The position numbers and the translations under genes are program-made. The notes under the pieces were generated by a model. It searched no databases. It saw only the letters and a list, made by a program, of their open reading frames with translations, and had not been told where the DNA came from. Shown here one piece after another: positions 61,440 to 64,000 of a stretch of DNA of 64,000 bases. Source of the DNA: an uncultured Lachnospiraceae bacterium (GTDB lineage Bacteria; Bacillota; Clostridia; Lachnospirales; Lachnospiraceae); NCBI GenBank assembly GCA_947177165.1, contig CAMWTP010000025.1:1-64000 (forward strand). Reading direction: 5' to 3'. Positions within the stretch are counted from its first letter, which is position 1; each line of letters starts with the position of its first letter.

Positions 61440-62588
61440 ATGATAAAAGTAAAAATGCCATTTGAACACTTTCAGGTGAACTGCACGGAGCCATGCAAAG
61501 TAAAAAAAGGTGTATTGAAACTGGCGGACTATGGCCTGCAGCAGGATGCGGCAACACTGAATATTTCTTCTGAGGGCAGCAAAAAGGCAAGGGAGTATGT
61601 CAATATTGCTGCAATGGAAGAAGGAAAAGCGCAATTAGGAGAAGAGCATAAGGCTGAAAAGTCTTTTCAACAGCTGATAGATGCTGCCCTAAATGGCGAG
61701 GAATTGAGCAAAGATGAGCAGGAACGCCTGAACGGAGAGCTGCCCAAAAGGATCAAGGCGCATTACAATGAAATGCAGAATTTGCGCCTGTCGGACGACG
61801 ATGAGAAGGTTCTGGAAGAATTAAAGAAACATTTTCTTATGAAGCAGCAGGCATTAAAGGATCTGCGGCAGGCGGCGGAAGATGAGACTCAGGCGGCGGA
61901 AGCCGCACAGCAGGAGGCGGAGGCCGCACAGAATGCAGATGAGGTGGCAAACAAGGCTGCTGAGGCGGATATGATTGCGAAAAGTCTGGAAGGGATGGAT
62001 CAGGAAAACGCTGCGCGAGCGCCGGAGTACAAGGAGGCTTCTGGCGGGAGCATGTCTGGTACGGCAGGGGACAATGTGGTTTCTGGTGAGGAGAAAGCGG
62101 CGGAGCATCAGAAGATTATGAATTACGATGCGGGCAATAAAGATAATATTGATGAGATTGAAAAACAGCGGCTCACAGAGACGATGCAGGAAAAAGAGTA
62201 TAGCAGGATGCTCGATGAAAGCTATGAGAGAACCATGCAGGTTTTTGACAATAAGGAATTTTCCCTGAAAGAACGTGCGGAGGTGTACAATATTTTCATG
62301 GATGAGTCCAAAGAGCTTGCCGAGAACAGGGAGATTGCCAGGCACCTAAAGATTTACGATTATAAATCTGCCATGGATCTGCGGTTAAAGGCATTGTCGG
62401 GCTATGGAAAGAAAAATACCGCGGCGCATACAGAAAAAGATGATGCGCAGGATACAGGGCGGGATTTTGTAAAAGGCGCGGCGGCAGAGAAGCTTCAGGC
62501 AGCAAGGAACCACAGGGAGAAAAACGGGGAGCCCCTGACAACAAAGGCAGTTGTGGATGACCGGGAAGACAAGGAGCAGGGGAAATAG
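61440..62588 (+). CDS. Hypothetical coiled-coil protein, unrecognised
   Basis: A 382-residue hydrophilic protein. The N-terminal 35 residues form a small beta segment (KVKMPFEHFQVNCTEPCKVK) with a Cys-x3-Cys pair; ~60-200 is a long Ala/Glu/Gln-rich coiled coil (TQAAEAAQQEAEAAQNADEV), and the C-terminus is helical. No signal peptide. RBS GGGGGAA. It may be structural or a linker protein, but I cannot assign a function. Confidence 0.65.
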   Translation: MIKVKMPFEHFQVNCTEPCKVKKGVLKLADYGLQQDAATLNISSEGSKKAREYVNIAAMEEGKAQLGEEHKAEKSFQQLIDAALNGEELSKDEQERLNGELPKRIKAHYNEMQNLRLSDDDEKVLEELKKHFLMKQQALKDLRQAAEDETQAAEAAQQEAEAAQNADEVANKAAEADMIAKSLEGMDQENAARAPEYKEASGGSMSGTAGDNVVSGEEKAAEHQKIMNYDAGNKDNIDEIEKQRLTETMQEKEYSRMLDESYERTMQVFDNKEFSLKERAEVYNIFMDESKELAENREIARHLKIYDYKSAMDLRLKALSGYGKKNTAAHTEKDDAQDTGRDFVKGAAAEKLQAARNHREKNGEPLTTKAVVDDREDKEQGK

Positions 62589-62610
62589 GGAACGATGTAC
62601 ATTTCCTGAA

Positions 62611-62638
62611 AAAACGCAGGCCAGACAGCCTGCGTTTT
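62611..62638. terminator. Bidirectional intrinsic terminator
   Basis: AAAACGCAGGC (62611-62621) pairs exactly with GCCTGCGTTTT (62628-62638) around a 6-nt loop, between convergent genes. T-run on each strand. Confidence 0.85.
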
Positions 62639-62640
62639 GA

Positions 62641-63144
62641 TTATCTCGCCATCAAATCAATGATCTCGGCGATATACATGGTGTGCATATCCCCGTCAGT
62701 GTACCATTTCGAAATTTCCGGTGACAGGAAGGAATCCTTTGTCAGTTTTGTGGCAGAGAGCTTATGGCACAGAAGGACAAAACTGCCCTCATCGATAAAT
62801 GGAATAGAGAGCTTGTAATTCCATGTGAGACCTGCCTCGGCAACTTTGTCTGTGTCGCGCCCGGAATGGGAACCGCAGTAGTTGAGTGCCTCCCTGTATT
62901 CTTTTCTCATAAAGGAAATGGAAAAAAATTCCCCAGCATCAAGGAATTCTTTGGTGTACCGCGAGTCGCGGACGAAGATGAAAGCGACATTCTTTCCCCA
63001 GAGAACGCCGACACCGCCCCAGCTGACTGTCATCGTATTTTTTTTCTTTTTGGAACCGGCTGACACAAGAGCCCAGTCCTTTCCAAAGGATTCAAACGGA
63101 TTGAATTCCAGTGTGTCAACTGGAATCGGTTGAAATACATGCAT
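62641..63144 (-). CDS. Flavin reductase-like FMN-binding protein
   Basis: About 167 residues. Split-barrel flavin reductase features: LVSAGSKKKKNTMTVSWGGV, VAFIFVRDSRYTKEFLD, FFSISFMRKEYREALNYCGS and GRDTDKVAEAGL. It probably binds FMN and passes electrons to an unknown partner. ATG at 63144 behind AAGGGGTGAT is preferred to GTG at 63153. A minus-strand promoter lies 80-108 bp upstream. Confidence 0.85.
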   Translation of the reverse strand: MHVFQPIPVDTLEFNPFESFGKDWALVSAGSKKKKNTMTVSWGGVGVLWGKNVAFIFVRDSRYTKEFLDAGEFFSISFMRKEYREALNYCGSHSGRDTDKVAEAGLTWNYKLSIPFIDEGSFVLLCHKLSATKLTKDSFLSPEISKWYTDGDMHTMYIAEIIDLMAR

Positions 63145-63223
63145 ATCAATCACCCCTTAATAAATGATATAGTTATTATGTAAAGCCTGCATTTCCACAG
63201 CTTTCTGCATGGCTTCTATCATT

Positions 63224-63252
63224 AGTATACTATTGCAGGATAGAATTGACAA
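63224..63252 (-). promoter_or_regulatory. Minus-strand promoter for the flavin reductase gene
   Basis: Read on the minus strand: TTGTCA (63252-63247), 17-bp spacer, TATACT (63229-63224). It is suitably placed for the start at 63144. Confidence 0.65.
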
Positions 63253-63357
63253 TAATTCTTGAGCCGGATTTCATAAAAAAATGCTGTCTAAGTGCGCCAA
63301 AACGCACATGCCAATGTAGTATATCAAAACTTTTTTTGGAAAATTAGGATGAAGGGC

Positions 63358-63386
63358 TTTACAAATCAAGAAAAATCTCATATAAT
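63358..63386 (+). promoter_or_regulatory. SigmaA-type promoter for gltB
   Basis: TTTACA (63358-63363), 17-bp spacer, perfect TATAAT (63381-63386). It would give a leader of about 120 nt before gltB. Confidence 0.75.
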
Positions 63387-63418
63387 ATGGAAAACGTAAC
63401 ACAATATAGAATTTTTGA

Positions 63419-63460
63419 GCAACCAAAGGCGGTTAACAGCTGTTTTTTGGTTGCTTTTTT
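63419..63460 (+). terminator. Terminator-like hairpin in the gltB leader (possible attenuator)
   Basis: GCAACCAAA (63419-63427) pairs with TTTGGTTGC (63446-63454), followed immediately by six T (63455-63460). The inner loop contains AACAGCTGTT, itself a palindrome. A second GC-rich hairpin (GCGC...AGGGAA with TTCCCCTGCGC, 63463-63490) follows. Placed between promoter and ribosome site, it suggests transcription attenuation; the signal is unknown. Confidence 0.65.
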
Positions 63461-63513
63461 GCGCGCGTAGGGAAAAGTCTTCCCCTGCGCAATTTGGAAA
63501 AAGGAGAGATAAG

Positions 63514-64000
63514 ATGTTTGATGCAAAGATGAATGTCCCAGAAGCACCGCTTCACAGAGCAGAGTTTGAACATGACAACTGCGGAATCGGTGCGGTTGTC
63601 AATATCAAAGGCGCAAAGACGCGCGAGACCGTCGAGAATGCCTTGAAAATCGTGGAGAATCTGGAGCACAGAGCCGGCAAGGACGCAGAGGGAAAGACGG
63701 GTGACGGCGTCGGTATCTTAGTCCAGATCTGCCATGACTTTTTTGTCAAAGCTACAAAGCCGCTTGGAATTGCGCTTGGCGGAGAGCGGGAGTACGGCGT
63801 CGGAATGTTTTTCTTCCCGCAGGATGAGCTCAAGAGAAATCAGGCAAAGAAGATGTTTGAGATCATCGTTGAGAAGGAAGGACTTGAATTTTTAGGGTGG
63901 CGTGAAGTGCCATGCGTGCCGGCAGTTCTCGGACACAAGGCCGTGGAGTGTATGCCCAATATCATGCAGGCATTCGTGAAGAAACCATCCAATGTGGAAA
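63514..64000 (+). CDS. gltB: Glutamate synthase large subunit, N-terminal part (cut by window end)
   Basis: Open from ATG 63514 to the window end (162 codons seen). AAGGAG lies 7 nt upstream. After 22 residues comes HDNCGIGAVVN with C23, the N-terminal nucleophile of the class II glutamine amidotransferase domain once the propeptide is removed. NLEHRAGKDAEGKTGDGVGI and YGVGMFFFPQD are also typical. It makes glutamate from glutamine and 2-oxoglutarate. Confidence 0.92.
   Translation, partial: MFDAKMNVPEAPLHRAEFEHDNCGIGAVVNIKGAKTRETVENALKIVENLEHRAGKDAEGKTGDGVGILVQICHDFFVKATKPLGIALGGEREYGVGMFFFPQDELKRNQAKKMFEIIVEKEGLEFLGWREVPCVPAVLGHKAVECMPNIMQAFVKKPSNVE

Larger units (their letters stand above)
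63154..63513. other. Divergent intergenic region between flavin reductase and gltB
   Basis: No gene of its own. It holds a minus-strand promoter, a + strand promoter and a structured leader described separately. No other feature is clear. Confidence 0.6.

Overview
The window looks like chromosomal DNA of a Gram-positive gut anaerobe, most likely a Lachnospiraceae-type Clostridia. This rests on strong AGGAGG-like ribosome binding sites, AddA/AddB in place of RecBCD, a PepF oligopeptidase, a clostridial-type AAA ATPase with a PD-(D/E)XK tail, and a GltB leader. The genus assignment is inference. I saw no tRNA, rRNA or CRISPR array.

Layout. (1) 1-1741: a TnpB-family protein that has lost all three RuvC catalytic acids but kept its zinc ribbon. 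A perfect 13-bp inverted repeat precedes it and a roughly 300-bp intergenic stretch with hairpins follows. (2) 1742-43289: a very long, almost entirely + strand glycan-modification island of about 40 genes, often overlapping. It contains GT2, GT4, GT8 and TagB-like transferases, class I and FkbM methyltransferases, a NodU-type carbamoyltransferase, and a sulfotransferase. It also has an SGNH hydrolase, an NDP-hexose 2,3-dehydratase with two sugar oxidoreductases, a DegT aminotransferase and a cupin. Its left half (about 4.1-25 kb) is visibly more AT-rich than its right half, so it looks assembled from at least two sources. (3) 43290-44952: an AAA ATPase pseudogene with an in-frame TGA and a frameshifting deletion. 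(4) 44953-49913: an SF2 helicase divergent from a three-gene operon (coiled-coil protein plus two BrxC/BrxD-like P-loop ATPases), a candidate defence module. (5) 49925-64000: ordinary backbone genes: pepF, addB-addA, a HAD phosphatase, a CPBP protease, a coiled-coil protein, a flavin reductase and the start of gltB.

How the genes fit together. The island holds many sugar-decorating enzymes but no flippase, ABC exporter, polymerase or membrane initiating transferase. The simplest reading is a glycan built in the cytoplasm directly on a protein acceptor, as in flagellin glycosylation; the acceptor is not in the window. The 2,3-dehydratase, Gfo/Idh oxidoreductase and SDR fit NDP-2,6-dideoxysugar synthesis; the DegT enzyme fits a perosamine-like aminosugar; methyl, carbamoyl, sulfo and acyl/deacyl enzymes would decorate the product.

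The most unusual features are a recurrent ~100-residue Rossmann-like module (start [VI]xYGAGxxG), found alone or fused to unrelated catalytic domains in 17 genes of the island; the catalytically dead TnpB (TldR-like) at the island's head; and the helicase/ATPase module.
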